Positions 41,674 to 49,502 of a stretch of 64,000 nucleotides of DNA are shown here, one piece after another. The notes beneath the pieces were generated by a model. That model searched no databases, was not told the origin of the DNA, and saw only the letters and a program-made list of their open reading frames with translations. Source of the DNA: Phycisphaerales bacterium (GTDB taxonomy: Bacteria > Planctomycetota > Phycisphaerae > Phycisphaerales > UBA1924); contig JANQNW010000003.1 in the NCBI GenBank assembly GCA_028279375.1, forward strand, positions 53,256 to 117,255. The letters are read 5' to 3'. Position numbers and translations under genes: made by a program. Positions within the stretch are counted from its first letter, which is position 1, and each line of letters starts with the position of its first letter.

Positions 41674-42596
41674 TGCAGCACGCGACGGTCCAGTCCGGAG
41701 TCTCGGAGAAAGCCAGTGGGTGGGCGAAGTCCATCCCTGCGCGCGTCTCCGGCCGGCGCGGACTGAAGCATGATCCGGCGACGGGCGCCGGCCTTCGCAC
41801 TGAGGCGGAGCTCGCGCAGATGCGCACCGCCGGAGCGTTGGTCGCGAAGTGCCTGGAGAAGGCCCGGGCTGCCTGCCGACCCGGCGTGACCACGCTGGAA
41901 CTGGATGCGATCGTCCGCGAGACGATCGGCGCCGGCGGCGGCAAGGTGCTCTTCGAAGGCTACCGCCAAGGCGCTTCTCCGCCATTTCCGGGCGCGTGCT
42001 GCGTCTCGGTGAATGACGAGGTGGTGCACGGCATTCCGGGCGAGCGCGTGATCGAGGCGGGTGATCTCGTGACGATCGACGTGGGCATCCGGATGGGGGG
42101 CGACGAGGGCTGGTGCGCCGACTCGGCGACGACGCTGCTCGTGGATTCCCCGGAAGGGGCGGATTCGGAGCGCGCGCGTCTGCTCCAGACGACGGAGCGG
42201 GCGCTTGCGAGGGCGATTGATATGATGTCGCCCGGCGTCCGGTGGTCATCCATTGCGATGGAGATCCAGCGGATCGCTGACGAAGCGGGTTTCGGGGTGG
42301 TTGAGGAGTATGTCGGACATGGGGTTGGCAAGGCTTTGCACGAGCCGCCCCGGGCGCCGGCGTGCCATCCGTTCGACCACCTCGGGACGATCGCTGATTT
42401 CGAGTTGCGAGAAGGGATGACGTTGGCTGTCGAGCCTATCCTTACCCTCGCTTCGCCGGCCCGAACAGGGCGAACGGCGGTGCGCGTGCGGGATGATGGC
42501 TGGACGGTGGTCACCCAGGATGAATCGGTCGCCTGCCACGCGGAGCATACGGTGGCGGTGACCGGCAGTGGAGCGATTGTGCTGACGGCCGCATGA
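41673..42596 (+). CDS. map: Type I methionine aminopeptidase with N-terminal extension
   Basis: 307 residues; normal type I enzymes have about 250-265. The first 40 or so residues have no counterpart. The catalytic domain begins RTEAELAQMRTAGALVAKCL. Metal ligands: the two aspartates in LVTIDVGIRMGG and CADSATT, histidine in VGHGVGKALHEPP, glutamate in LAVEPILTL and glutamate in ACHAEHTVAV. It removes the first methionine from new proteins. The ATG overlaps the secY stop by one nucleotide. The extension may bind the ribosome, which is inference. Confidence 0.95.
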   Translation: MQHATVQSGVSEKASGWAKSIPARVSGRRGLKHDPATGAGLRTEAELAQMRTAGALVAKCLEKARAACRPGVTTLELDAIVRETIGAGGGKVLFEGYRQGASPPFPGACCVSVNDEVVHGIPGERVIEAGDLVTIDVGIRMGGDEGWCADSATTLLVDSPEGADSERARLLQTTERALARAIDMMSPGVRWSSIAMEIQRIADEAGFGVVEEYVGHGVGKALHEPPRAPACHPFDHLGTIADFELREGMTLAVEPILTLASPARTGRTAVRVRDDGWTVVTQDESVACHAEHTVAVTGSGAIVLTAA

Positions 42597-42638
42597 GGCG
42601 GCTTGTCGGCGATTCCTGTGTTTTGAAGACGGAGATGC

Positions 42639-42857
42639 ATGCCGAAACAGGACGACAAACTGACGCTTGAAGCCACGGTGACGGAGGCGCTGCCGAACGC
42701 GATGTTCAAGGTGACGCTCCCGAACGACCACACGGTGCTGGCCTATGTGTCCGGCAAGATGCGGAAGCACTACATCCGCATTCTTCCCGGCGACCGCGTC
42801 ACAGTAGAGATGAGCCCGTACGACCTCACGAAGGCGAGGATCACGTACCGGCACTGA
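42639..42857 (+). CDS. infA: Translation initiation factor IF-1
   Basis: 72 residues, standard. [60 protein letters not shown] and YRH at the end match IF-1, a single OB-fold. It blocks the A site of the 30S subunit and helps IF-2 and IF-3. Its position between map and rpmJ is the usual one in the spc-alpha junction. Confidence 0.97.
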   Translation: MPKQDDKLTLEATVTEALPNAMFKVTLPNDHTVLAYVSGKMRKHYIRILPGDRVTVEMSPYDLTKARITYRH

Positions 42858-42925
42858 GCATGTTTCGGTGAGTTGGATAGAGCGTCGTCGCCAGTGTGCG
42901 GCGCAATAGAAAGCGAAGTGAAGCG

Positions 42926-43042
42926 ATGAAGGTTCGATCAAGCGTCAAGCGGATTTGTAATCAGTGCAAGATTGTCCGCCGCAAGGGCAAGGTGCGGGTG
43001 ATCTGCCCTGCCAATCCCAAGCACAAGCAGGTGCAGGGCTGA
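42926..43042 (+). CDS. rpmJ: 50S ribosomal protein L36
   Basis: 38 residues: the gene is too short for most ORF scans but unmistakable. [20 protein letters not shown] opens it and the zinc ligands are Cys11, Cys14, Cys27 and His33. It is the zinc-binding form, unlike S14 in this same operon. It stabilises the 50S subunit near the 23S domain VI. It sits 68 nt after infA. Confidence 0.97.
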   Translation: MKVRSSVKRICNQCKIVRRKGKVRVICPANPKHKQVQG

Positions 43043-43136
43043 ATCGAGCTGTTGTTTCGTTGAGATGAAGACGAGCCGTCTGGCTCGAGGTTGACAGAGA
43101 ACAAAGTCCGGCCAGAGGCCGGCAGGAGTGGGCCCG

Positions 43137-43514
43137 ATGCCACGTATTGCAGGCGTTGACGTTCCTGAGAACAAGAAGATCCGTTACTCCCTCCGCTACA
43201 TCTACGGGATCGGCCCGAGGTTCGCGGATGACATCCTCGCGGCGACCGGCATCGATCCGGACACGAAGGCGCGGGAACTGACGGATCAGCAGGTGTCTTC
43301 GATCGCCGCGGCGATCGACGCCGGCTTTGTCGTGGAGGGCGCCCTGCGTCGCCAGGTGGCGCAGAACATCGGTCGCCTTCGCGACATTCGCTCGTATCGA
43401 GGCGATCGCCATCGTCGCGGCCTTCCGGTTCGCGGACAGCGGACGCGATGCAACGCTCGCACGCGCAAGGGCCGCAAGAAGACGGTCGCCGGCAAGAAGG
43501 GCGTCAAGGGCTAA
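43137..43514 (+). CDS. rpsM: 30S ribosomal protein S13
   Basis: ATG 43137 (AGGAG 9 nt upstream) gives 125 residues. [20 protein letters not shown] is the canonical start, [20 protein letters not shown] carries the helix-hairpin-helix, and [20 protein letters not shown] with [20 protein letters not shown] is the basic tail that touches tRNA. It contacts the 50S subunit through bridges B1a/b. Two small hairpins occupy the 94-nt spacer before it. Confidence 0.97.
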   Translation: MPRIAGVDVPENKKIRYSLRYIYGIGPRFADDILAATGIDPDTKARELTDQQVSSIAAAIDAGFVVEGALRRQVAQNIGRLRDIRSYRGDRHRRGLPVRGQRTRCNARTRKGRKKTVAGKKGVKG

Positions 43515-43605
43515 GCGAGGCTCACTCGTGCGGCTCCTGGCCGCTTGATCCAGAGACAACACCCGAGCCGTCGGCTCGGAAGACGAAATACAGACCGGAT
43601 ACACG

Positions 43606-43983
43606 ATGGCCAAGAAGAGCAAGAAGATTCGCAAGAACGTCGTCAAGGGCATCTGCCATGTGAAGGCGTCGTTCAACAACACGATCGTGACGATCACCGA
43701 CATGGGCGGCGAGACGCTGTGTTGGGATTCGGCCGGAACGATCGGTTTCAAGGGCGCCCGCAAGTCGACGCCATTCGCGGCGACGCGCGCCGGCGAGTCC
43801 TGCGGCAACAAGGCCCGCAAGATGGGCATGATGGAGGTCGAGGTGAAGGTGACGGGGCCCGGTCCGGGTCGCGAGTCGGCCATCACCGGTGTGGCCTCCA
43901 CCGGCATCAAGGTGACGGCGCTTGAGGATCACACGCCGGTGCCGCACAACGGCTGCCGTCCGAAGAAGAAGCGCCGCGTCTGA
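43606..43983 (+). CDS. rpsK: 30S ribosomal protein S11
   Basis: 125 residues, standard. [80 protein letters not shown] and [18 protein letters not shown] at the end are all conserved. S11 forms the mRNA exit channel platform. The gene for S4 normally follows; here rpoA comes next after a 175-nt gap with no supported coding sequence. Confidence 0.97.
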   Translation: MAKKSKKIRKNVVKGICHVKASFNNTIVTITDMGGETLCWDSAGTIGFKGARKSTPFAATRAGESCGNKARKMGMMEVEVKVTGPGPGRESAITGVASTGIKVTALEDHTPVPHNGCRPKKKRRV

Positions 43984-44158
43984 GTCGCGGCCTGGCGGCC
44001 TGCAGCCTCAGGCGCGGGCGCCGACAATCGAGGAGTTTTCCGTCGCGAGAAAGAAGGGGCGGGCGTTGGGCTCAGCAGCCGACGCCGGCGCATCCGCGAA
44101 CTCGCGGCGTTTCGTTCGTCACTGTTCGAAACCCTGCTGAGAATTGGAGTTCATCACT
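43984..44158 (+). other. Spacer where rpsD (S4) would normally lie
   Basis: 175 nt between rpsK and rpoA. In the classic alpha operon S4 sits here. I see no S4 sequence on either strand, nor another gene. The rpoA Shine-Dalgarno (GGAG at 44146) is at the end. S4 must be encoded elsewhere in the genome. Confidence 0.6.
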
Positions 44159-45160
44159 ATGCGCATCAGATGGCGCGGGCTCGAACTGCCCAACAGAATT
44201 ACGCTGGATCACGCCAGCGCTTCCGATCGCTACGGCCGCTTCTCGGTCGAGCCGTTCGAGCGCGGCTTCGGCACGACGGTCGGCAACAGCCTCCGTCGCA
44301 TCCTGCTCTCGACGCTCGAGGGCGCGTCGATCACGTCCGTCAAGATCAAGGGCGCCGAGCATGAGTTCTCGTCGCTGCCGGGCGTGCAGGAGGATGTCGC
44401 CGAGATCATCCTGAACATCAAGAGCCTGGTCGTGGGCCTCGAGGGCGATGAGCCCAAGACGATGCGTCTTGCCGCGAGCGGCCCGGGCGAGGTGACGGCC
44501 GACCTGATCGAGGCGGACACCGCGGTCACGATCTACACCAAGGATCTCGTCGTTGCGACGCTCACGGAGTCGATCGACTTCGAGATGGAGTTCAAGGTCG
44601 AGAAGGGGCGCGGCTACGTCCCGGCGAGTGAGCAGTACGAGGCGGTCGAGGAGCAGGAGATCGGCGTCATTCCGATCGACGCGATCTACAGCCCCGTGCA
44701 GCGCGTGCGTTACAAGACCGAGGACACGCGCGTCGGCCAGAAGACCAACTACGACAAGCTGATCCTCGAGGTGTGGACCAACGGCACGGTCACGCCCGAG
44801 ATGGCGCTCGTCGAAGCCGCCAAGATCATGCGCAAGCACCTGAACCCGTTCGTGCAGTTCACGGACCCGGGCGAGGAGCGCGTGTCGGAGGCGGCGGCCG
44901 CGGCTGCGGACGTGGACGAGGAGCTGATCCGCAAGCTGACGATGCCGATCAGCGAACTGGATCTCTCCGTTCGCGCGAGCAACTGCCTGGAGTCGGCGCA
45001 GATCGGCACGGTTGCGGATCTCGTGAGCCAGGCGGAGAGCGATCTTCTCAAGGTCCGCTCGTTTGGAAAGACATCGCTGCGAGAGGTGAAGCGCAAGCTC
45101 ACCGATCTCGATCTCACCCTCGGGATGGATCTGCCGGAAGGCGTCCAGACCGCCGGCTGA
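44159..45160 (+). CDS. rpoA: DNA-directed RNA polymerase subunit alpha
   Basis: ATG 44159 (GGAG upstream; an in-frame TTG five codons earlier is rejected) gives 333 residues, standard. Alpha-NTD: YGRFSVEPFERGFGTTVGNS, then LRRILLSTLEGASITSVKIK, and the EFSSLPGVQEDVAEIILNIK strand. Alpha-CTD after the linker: LDLSVRASNCLESAQIGTVA, DLVSQAESDLLKVRSFGKTS, LREVKRKLTDLDLTLGMDLP with the helix-hairpin-helix intact. It assembles RNA polymerase and binds UP elements and activators. It lies in the normal position before rplQ. Confidence 0.97.
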   Translation: MRIRWRGLELPNRITLDHASASDRYGRFSVEPFERGFGTTVGNSLRRILLSTLEGASITSVKIKGAEHEFSSLPGVQEDVAEIILNIKSLVVGLEGDEPKTMRLAASGPGEVTADLIEADTAVTIYTKDLVVATLTESIDFEMEFKVEKGRGYVPASEQYEAVEEQEIGVIPIDAIYSPVQRVRYKTEDTRVGQKTNYDKLILEVWTNGTVTPEMALVEAAKIMRKHLNPFVQFTDPGEERVSEAAAAAADVDEELIRKLTMPISELDLSVRASNCLESAQIGTVADLVSQAESDLLKVRSFGKTSLREVKRKLTDLDLTLGMDLPEGVQTAG

Positions 45161-45286
45161 GCCGGAATCTGAGGGCGTTCGACGCTTGCGGGCGTCGGGC
45201 GGACTGACAGGACAGACAAAGGCCGGCCGATCCACGCCACCTGCCGGATCGGTATGATCGTCGGCCCTATTTCGGAGTGCTTACAG

Positions 45287-45967
45287 ATGCGTCATCGCAT
45301 GGCAGGCTACAAACTCGGCAGGACCATGGCCCATCGCAAGGCCACGCTGCGCAACATGGCGGCGGGTCTCTTTGAACACGGCCAGATCACGACGACCGTT
45401 CCGCGCGCCAAGGCGCTGCAGCCCTTCGTCGAGAAGATCATCACGATGGCCAAGCGCGACGATCTGCATTCGCGCCGCCTGGTGATCTCGAAGATGGGCG
45501 GCAACCGGAATGCGTTTACGTGGCTGCATCTGCCTCAGGACGCGCCGGAGACGGCGCGCCAGGGACGCGAGCGGGCGATCGAGCGCGCCAGCGAGTACTT
45601 CAACCTCCCGGATGAGGACTCGGTGAAGCGCAATCGCTACGGCGAGCTCAAGAAGGCGCCGAAGCTAGTGAAGCACATCTTCGAGGAAGTCGCGCCGCGA
45701 TATGCGGATCGACCGGGCGGGTACACGCGCATCGTCAAGCTCGGCGAGCATCGCAAGGGCGATGGCGGCGACTTGTGCGTGCTGCAGCTCGTCGGCGAAG
45801 AAGACGGCCCGGAAATCGGCGGTCGCGTGAGCACGCGTCGTCGCATCGCGGATCGTCGCACGGCTCGCGCCGCCGAAGTCCGCAAGGGCTTCGCGAAGAA
45901 GGCGCCGGCCAAGGCCGAGGCCGAGGCGGCCGCTGAGGCGCCGGCTGAAGAGGGCGGCGAGGACTGA
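45287..45967 (+). CDS. rplQ: 50S ribosomal protein L17 with C-terminal extension
   Basis: ATG 45287 gives the canonical MRHRMAGYKLGRTMAHRKAT; the product is 226 residues while L17 is usually about 120-130. The core extends to about residue 150 with insertions (HLPQDAPETARQGRERAIER and DRPGGYTRIVKLGEHRKGDG). After the normal end an extra region follows, VSTRRRIADRRTARAAEVRK, and an alanine/glutamate tail ending GED. L17 lies near the tunnel exit. It is the last gene of the superoperon, before a clear intrinsic terminator. Confidence 0.95.
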   Translation: MRHRMAGYKLGRTMAHRKATLRNMAAGLFEHGQITTTVPRAKALQPFVEKIITMAKRDDLHSRRLVISKMGGNRNAFTWLHLPQDAPETARQGRERAIERASEYFNLPDEDSVKRNRYGELKKAPKLVKHIFEEVAPRYADRPGGYTRIVKLGEHRKGDGGDLCVLQLVGEEDGPEIGGRVSTRRRIADRRTARAAEVRKGFAKKAPAKAEAEAAAEAPAEEGGED

Positions 45968-45994
45968 TCTCGCTGACCATGATCTGCTTCATCC

Positions 45995-46028
45995 ACCCCG
46001 GCGCGGCGCAGGTCGAGCCGGGGTTTTT
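45995..46028 (+). terminator. Intrinsic terminator of the ribosomal superoperon
   Basis: Stem ACCCCGGC (45995-46002), 14-nt loop, GCCGGGGT (46017-46024), followed by five T (46024-46028). It lies 27 nt after the rplQ stop and just before pheS. Confidence 0.85.
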
Positions 46029-46080
46029 CATGCGCGTCGCGCTGGCGGCGCGTCGGGCCCTGCTCTGGTAGATTCTCGAC

Positions 46081-47094
46081 ATGCTCGAACAGTTGGAAGC
46101 GCTTGAACAGGAAGGGCTTTCGGCAGTCGCCGAGGCGAGCGACGCCGGTGCGCTCGAGCAGTGGCGCATCGACTATCTCGGCAGCAAGGGGCGCCTGAAG
46201 GCCGCGATGGGGGGACTGAAAGACGTCCCGAAGGAAGAGAAGCCGGCGGTCGGGCAGAAGCTTAACGCCGTCAAGGTCCGGCTGACGGAGGCCTTCGAGG
46301 AGCGGAAGAGTTCACTTGGTGGCGGCGGCGCAAAGAAGAGCGGTCCGATGATCGATCTCTCCGAGCCGGCGATCGCGCCTGCTTTGGGCCGGCGCCATGT
46401 GATCTCGCGCGTGAAGGCCGAGTTGTGCGAGGTCTTCGGACGCATGGGATTCGAGGTCGTGCATGGTCGGGAACTCGAGGACGATGCGCACAACTTCGTC
46501 AAGCTGAACATCCCGCCGGAGCATCCGGCGCGGGAGCCGATTGACAATTTCTATGTCGATGATCCGCTGACGACGGATGAGCCGCGCATGCTGCGCTCGC
46601 AGACGAGCACGGTGCAGATTCGGACGATGGAGTCGCGGAAGCCTCCGCTGCGCATCATCTCGCCGGGGCGCGTGTATCGCCCGGACACGGTGGACGCGAC
46701 GCACTCGTTCATGTTCCACCAGCTGGAAGGGCTGTACGTCGATCGCAAGGTGACAATGGTCGATCTGAAGACGACGCTCTTTCAGTTCGCCCGCGCGTAT
46801 TTTGGCGAGGACGCTGAGATCCGGCTGATTCCCAGCTATTTCCCCTTCACCGAGCCGAGCGCCGAGTTCTACATGAAGATCCGCCTTCGCCCGGACAAGC
46901 CCGCGGAGTGGGTTGAACTGGGCGGCTGCGGCATGGTCGACCCGGCTGTGTTCGAGGCTGTCGGCTACGACCCCGAGGAGTGGACCGGGTTCGCGTTCGG
47001 TTTCGGCATCGAGCGCATCGCGATGGGCAAGTACGGCATCCCGGACATTCGCATGCTCTTCGAGAATGATGTGCGATTCCTGAGCCAGTTGTAA
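46081..47094 (+). CDS. pheS: Phenylalanyl-tRNA synthetase alpha subunit
   Basis: 337 residues, standard. The N-terminal coiled coil (LEQLEALEQEGLSAVAEASD) is followed by the class II core: LPPEHPAREPIDNFY-like NIPPEHPAREPIDNFYVDDP, LRSQTSTVQIRTMESRKPPL, GRVYRPDTVDATHSFMFHQL with SYFPFTEPSAEFYM (motif 2), and the final GFAFGFGIERIAMGKYGIPD (motif 3). The alpha subunit charges tRNA-Phe with the beta subunit. The usual partner pheT does not follow; a membrane protein gene comes next. It starts 12 nt after a TAGATT, so a leaderless mRNA is possible. Confidence 0.97.
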   Translation: MLEQLEALEQEGLSAVAEASDAGALEQWRIDYLGSKGRLKAAMGGLKDVPKEEKPAVGQKLNAVKVRLTEAFEERKSSLGGGGAKKSGPMIDLSEPAIAPALGRRHVISRVKAELCEVFGRMGFEVVHGRELEDDAHNFVKLNIPPEHPAREPIDNFYVDDPLTTDEPRMLRSQTSTVQIRTMESRKPPLRIISPGRVYRPDTVDATHSFMFHQLEGLYVDRKVTMVDLKTTLFQFARAYFGEDAEIRLIPSYFPFTEPSAEFYMKIRLRPDKPAEWVELGGCGMVDPAVFEAVGYDPEEWTGFAFGFGIERIAMGKYGIPDIRMLFENDVRFLSQL

Positions 47095-47142
47095 GTGAGG
47101 CGCGCCTGAAAGCGCATCGCGCCGAATCGGAAGGACATACTG

Positions 47143-47781
47143 ATGCAGGACGATCAGGGAGACCCGAACGTGAACAACGGCGACGATGTCTTCGTGGCGC
47201 CTCCGGACGCCGATGGATTCGACTCGGTCGATCTTGAGCCGCCACCGGCGTGGCCGAAGGTTGTCGGGATCATCAGCATCGTCATGGGCGCGCTGAATGA
47301 GTGTTGCGGCGTGCTCAGCGGCGGCATGGCGTTGGCCGCCCCTGCGATGCTCCGGAATGCTGAGCAGAGCGGCGCGATGGAAGGCGGCTTCCCGCCGATC
47401 GTGATGAATCCGCCGGCGCTGAATATGGCGCTGCTCGCCATCGGACTGGGCTGGGCGATCGTGCTGATCGTGGCTGGCGTGATGACGGTCTCGCGAAAAG
47501 CGCAGGGCCGGAAGCTGCATCTCATCTGGGCGGCTGGCGCCGTTGTGCTCACGATCGCCAGCATCTACATCCAACTGCAGGTGCAGGCTGAGATCGCGCA
47601 GTGGATCCAGGACAACCCGGATGCGACCTTCTCGCAGCAGCAATCGCAGGGCGGTCCCATCGGTATGTTCATCGGGATTGCGATCGCCGTGCTGCTCGGC
47701 TTCGCCTGGCCGGCGTTCTGCCTGCTCTGGTTCGGCGTCGCGAAGAAGCGCCCCGAGGTCGGCGCCGACGAGACGATCTGA
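47143..47781 (+). CDS. Four-helix membrane protein of unknown function
   Basis: 212 residues with GGAAGGA 7 nt before the ATG. The first 37 residues are acidic (NNGDDVFVAPPDADGFDSVD). Four hydrophobic helices follow: GIISIVMGALNECCGVLSGG, LNMALLAIGLGWAIVLIVAG, LIWAAGAVVLTIASIYIQLQ and GPIGMFIGIAIAVLLGFAWP. A glutamine-rich loop lies between the third and fourth. I recognise no family. It is convergent with the ABC permease next to it with a 4-nt gap. It is an inner-membrane protein of unknown function. Confidence 0.65.
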   Translation: MQDDQGDPNVNNGDDVFVAPPDADGFDSVDLEPPPAWPKVVGIISIVMGALNECCGVLSGGMALAAPAMLRNAEQSGAMEGGFPPIVMNPPALNMALLAIGLGWAIVLIVAGVMTVSRKAQGRKLHLIWAAGAVVLTIASIYIQLQVQAEIAQWIQDNPDATFSQQQSQGGPIGMFIGIAIAVLLGFAWPAFCLLWFGVAKKRPEVGADETI

Positions 47782-47785
47782 TCGA

Positions 47786-49141
47786 TCAGCCCACTTCGCG
47801 TTTCTGGAAGAGAATCACCGAGAGCGCCAGCAGCGTTATCACCTGCGCGAGCGTGTACAGCAGGACGAGTCCCAGGTAGGACGCCGGGATCTTGTGATTC
47901 TGCGTGACGGCGTCGATGAGCCAGTAGAACTGGAGATTCGGCACGACGCCCCAGAGCCCGGCGGCGACGGGCGCGACCCTTGTCGGCGCGAGGAAGACAT
48001 AGTCGCCCGGCTCCGGCGGGCGCTGCACGGCGAGGCCGCCAACGTTGATGATCCCGTAGCTGAACTCGTCGGCGTCTGCGCTCCGCACGGCGATGGCCGG
48101 CGCGACTCCCGGATCGACGACCTGCTGCAGATCGGCCGTATCGCCTTCAAAGGGCTCGAATCGCGGAACGGCGAGGCGCACGCCGACGGGACTGGGACCC
48201 CAGTACATCGCGTCGCCAACCTTGATTGACTGCGTCGGCGGGCCCGTGAGATCGACGGTCCACATGTCCGTGGCGTCGTTGAGGTCGCCGTTGACGTCGC
48301 GGTCGATCGAGACATTGGCCACGATCCCGATGCTGGTGTTCGTAAATGCGCGCGAGCCCAGGAAGTGATTGGACATGAGCCCGAGGAGGAAGGCGCCGGT
48401 GCAGACGAGAAGCGTCATGACCTGCCCGAGGCGCGTGGAAGCGCATATGGCCACGCCGCAGAGAACGGGCATTGCGAGCAGGATGGAGACGGAGGTGATG
48501 AGCACCTGCGGCTTGAGGTCCGTCGTGATGGGCTGGAGACTCCATTGCTTGTCGAGCAGGAGGATGCCCAGCCAGGCGAGCAGGACCGTGGGCGCCATCA
48601 TGAAGGTGCATGAGGAGGAGAAGACCCAGCCGTAGAAGAAGTTGCCCCAGCAGGCGACGCCGATGGAGATGCCGATGGCCAGGAGAGAGAAGACCATGAC
48701 GGGCATGTCCACCCTGTCTCGGGCGGTCGAGAGCACGGCGTGGCGGAGGGCGAACTGGGCGAAGAGGAGGAGGACGAGGGAGGCGAGGAGAATGGCCCCG
48801 GTCACGCCCAGGTACTTCCCAATGACGAACATGGGGCGTCCGACGGGCTTGCTGATGACGGTGAGGGCCGTCTTGTTCTCGATCTCGCGTGAGAGAACGG
48901 CGGTGGCGAGGAAGGCGGCCAGGAGGGTGGCCACGATGAAGACGGTCGCCAGTCCGATGTCGAGGAGGAGCTTGTTGTCGCCGGTGACCTCGGAGGAGTC
49001 GCGATAGCCCATGCTGTAGCCGCTGAGCAGGACGTTGAAGACCTGGAGCAGCCATCCTGCGATGAGCAGTATGAAGAAGATGGGCTGTCTGACGCTCTCG
49101 AGGAACGTGTTCCGGGCGATGGCGAGGATCTGTCCAATCAT
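47786..49141 (-). CDS. ABC-2 type transporter permease
   Basis: 451 residues. RNTFLESVRQPIFFILLIAG and ATAVLSREIENKTALTVISK (the ExE/K type motif of ABC-2 permeases before the second helix) and GRPMFVIGKYLG mark the family. Helices continue through LTSVSILLAMPVLCGVAICA, VMTLLVCTGAFLLGLMSNHF and YLGLVLLYTLAQVITLLALS, with a large soluble loop between about 290 and 400. The partner ATPase is not adjacent; the nearest is at 53983, in the divergent SPFH cluster. It is likely part of the same export system, but that is inference. Confidence 0.85.
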   Translation of the reverse strand: MIGQILAIARNTFLESVRQPIFFILLIAGWLLQVFNVLLSGYSMGYRDSSEVTGDNKLLLDIGLATVFIVATLLAAFLATAVLSREIENKTALTVISKPVGRPMFVIGKYLGVTGAILLASLVLLLFAQFALRHAVLSTARDRVDMPVMVFSLLAIGISIGVACWGNFFYGWVFSSSCTFMMAPTVLLAWLGILLLDKQWSLQPITTDLKPQVLITSVSILLAMPVLCGVAICASTRLGQVMTLLVCTGAFLLGLMSNHFLGSRAFTNTSIGIVANVSIDRDVNGDLNDATDMWTVDLTGPPTQSIKVGDAMYWGPSPVGVRLAVPRFEPFEGDTADLQQVVDPGVAPAIAVRSADADEFSYGIINVGGLAVQRPPEPGDYVFLAPTRVAPVAAGLWGVVPNLQFYWLIDAVTQNHKIPASYLGLVLLYTLAQVITLLALSVILFQKREVG

Positions 49142-49502
49142 GGGGTTGCGGGGAAGAGGACCGCTTTCTCAGATGGTTGACACGGACAGCAGTCGGCTGC
49201 CCTGATAGGAATGACTCTCGCCGCTGCATCCGCCGGGCCGCCCGGTGCGAATCGGCTCATCCTGGGGAATCGGGGTGAACATACGGCGAGGATCGTCGTA
49301 CAGCAAAGCGTTCGCCCTGAGCCTGGAACGCGCCAACAATCGGCTCCGGGCCCGCTGAGACGTGTCAGAGGGTCCAGGGAGGGTGCAATCCGGTCTCCGG
49401 GACGTCACAATAGGCCCCGCACGGCGCGCCGCCTCCGGCGAGTGCGAGTCCAAGGAACATCGAGCTAGCTGAGCCGGGTTCTCCACCCGGGATACAAACC
49501 CC
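49142..49502. other. Divergent intergenic region between ABC permease and SPFH operon
   Basis: 361 nt. A perfect TTGACA (49177-49182, plus strand) is followed after 20 nt by TGATAG (49203-49208), so the spacing is too long for a strong promoter. A hairpin CCGGGT/ACCCGG (49474-49479/49485-49490) lies 12 nt before the first SPFH ATG. No gene is supported. Confidence 0.4.
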
